This document shows, piece by piece, positions 63,901 through 64,000 of a stretch of DNA of 64,000 nucleotides. Position numbers and translations under genes: made by a program. The number at the start of each line of letters is the position of its first letter. Positions within the stretch are counted from its first letter, which is position 1. Origin of the DNA: Aquila chrysaetos chrysaetos (Eukaryota > Chordata > Aves > Accipitriformes > Accipitridae). The notes below the pieces were generated by a model. That model had not been told where the DNA came from. It ran no database searches and saw only the letters and a list, made by a program, of their open reading frames with translations. The stretch is taken from assembly GCF_900496995.4 (NCBI RefSeq), contig NC_044030.1, positions 83,244,017 through 83,308,016 on the forward strand, read 5' to 3'.

Positions 63901-64000
63901 GGGAGGAGGAAACTTTCAGCCCAGGTTACCTGAAGACCAGACCCAAGAGTTGGTTGCAGAAGCAGGACCAAAAGCGGGAGGTATGAGTGCAGCACAGCAG
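60966..64000. other. Downstream flank, unassigned
   Basis: No exon of a following gene is recognised. In human the next gene is SIGLEC15, and I see no immunoglobulin-domain coding sequence here. The last 500 bases are more G+C- and CpG-rich than the preceding stretch, which could mark the approach of another gene. Confidence 0.5.

Noticed and set aside
1..64000. CRISPR arrays, operons, integrases, tRNA or rRNA genes
   Set aside because: None seen. Gene structure and repeats are vertebrate, and the few tandem repeats are micro- or minisatellites without spacer structure.

Overview
The window looks like avian nuclear DNA. It carries several CR1 non-LTR retrotransposon fragments of the bird type, ancient amniote MIR/L2-like repeats, low overall repeat content, and genes split into short exons with GT-AG introns. 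The species and chromosome cannot be read from the sequence. By conserved synteny with human 18q12 the locus is probably Z-linked in a bird, but that is inference.

The only protein-coding genes I can support are two SLC14-family urea transporters in tandem, both on the + strand. Copy 1 has eight coding exons from 24886 to 35814 and encodes 426 aa. Copy 2 has eight coding exons from 53559 to 60512 and encodes 389 aa. Their six internal coding exons have identical lengths (190, 129, 193, 148, 135 and 50 nt) and identical phases, so they are products of one gene duplication. Each encodes a single urea-transporter unit with ten expected membrane segments and two inverted-repeat halves, not the fused two-unit form known as mammalian UT-A1. 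Order and strand match human SLC14A2 then SLC14A1. I use those symbols provisionally, because the residues give mixed signals about orthology.

Layout: 1-24859 is non-coding flank holding microsatellites, an ancient CR1 fragment (about 2.3 kb), L2/MIR-like fossils (5.0, 19.1 and 21.5 kb), a stretch rich in CTAACC-like words (12.2-13.9 kb) and a younger minus-strand CR1 (23.1-23.5 kb). 24886-36260 is copy 1 and its 3' UTR. 36261-48390 is intergenic, with a CR1 tail at 38.5 kb and a larger degenerate CR1 with reverse-transcriptase remnants at 44.5-45.4 kb. 48391-48492 looks like a TATA promoter plus a non-coding first exon with a good splice donor, and probably starts copy 2, whose ATG exon is 5 kb downstream. 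60513-64000 holds the copy 2 3' UTR and unassigned sequence. I see no bacterial, viral or CRISPR-type system. The most interesting content is the duplicated transporter pair and how the two copies have diverged at their C-termini and promoters.
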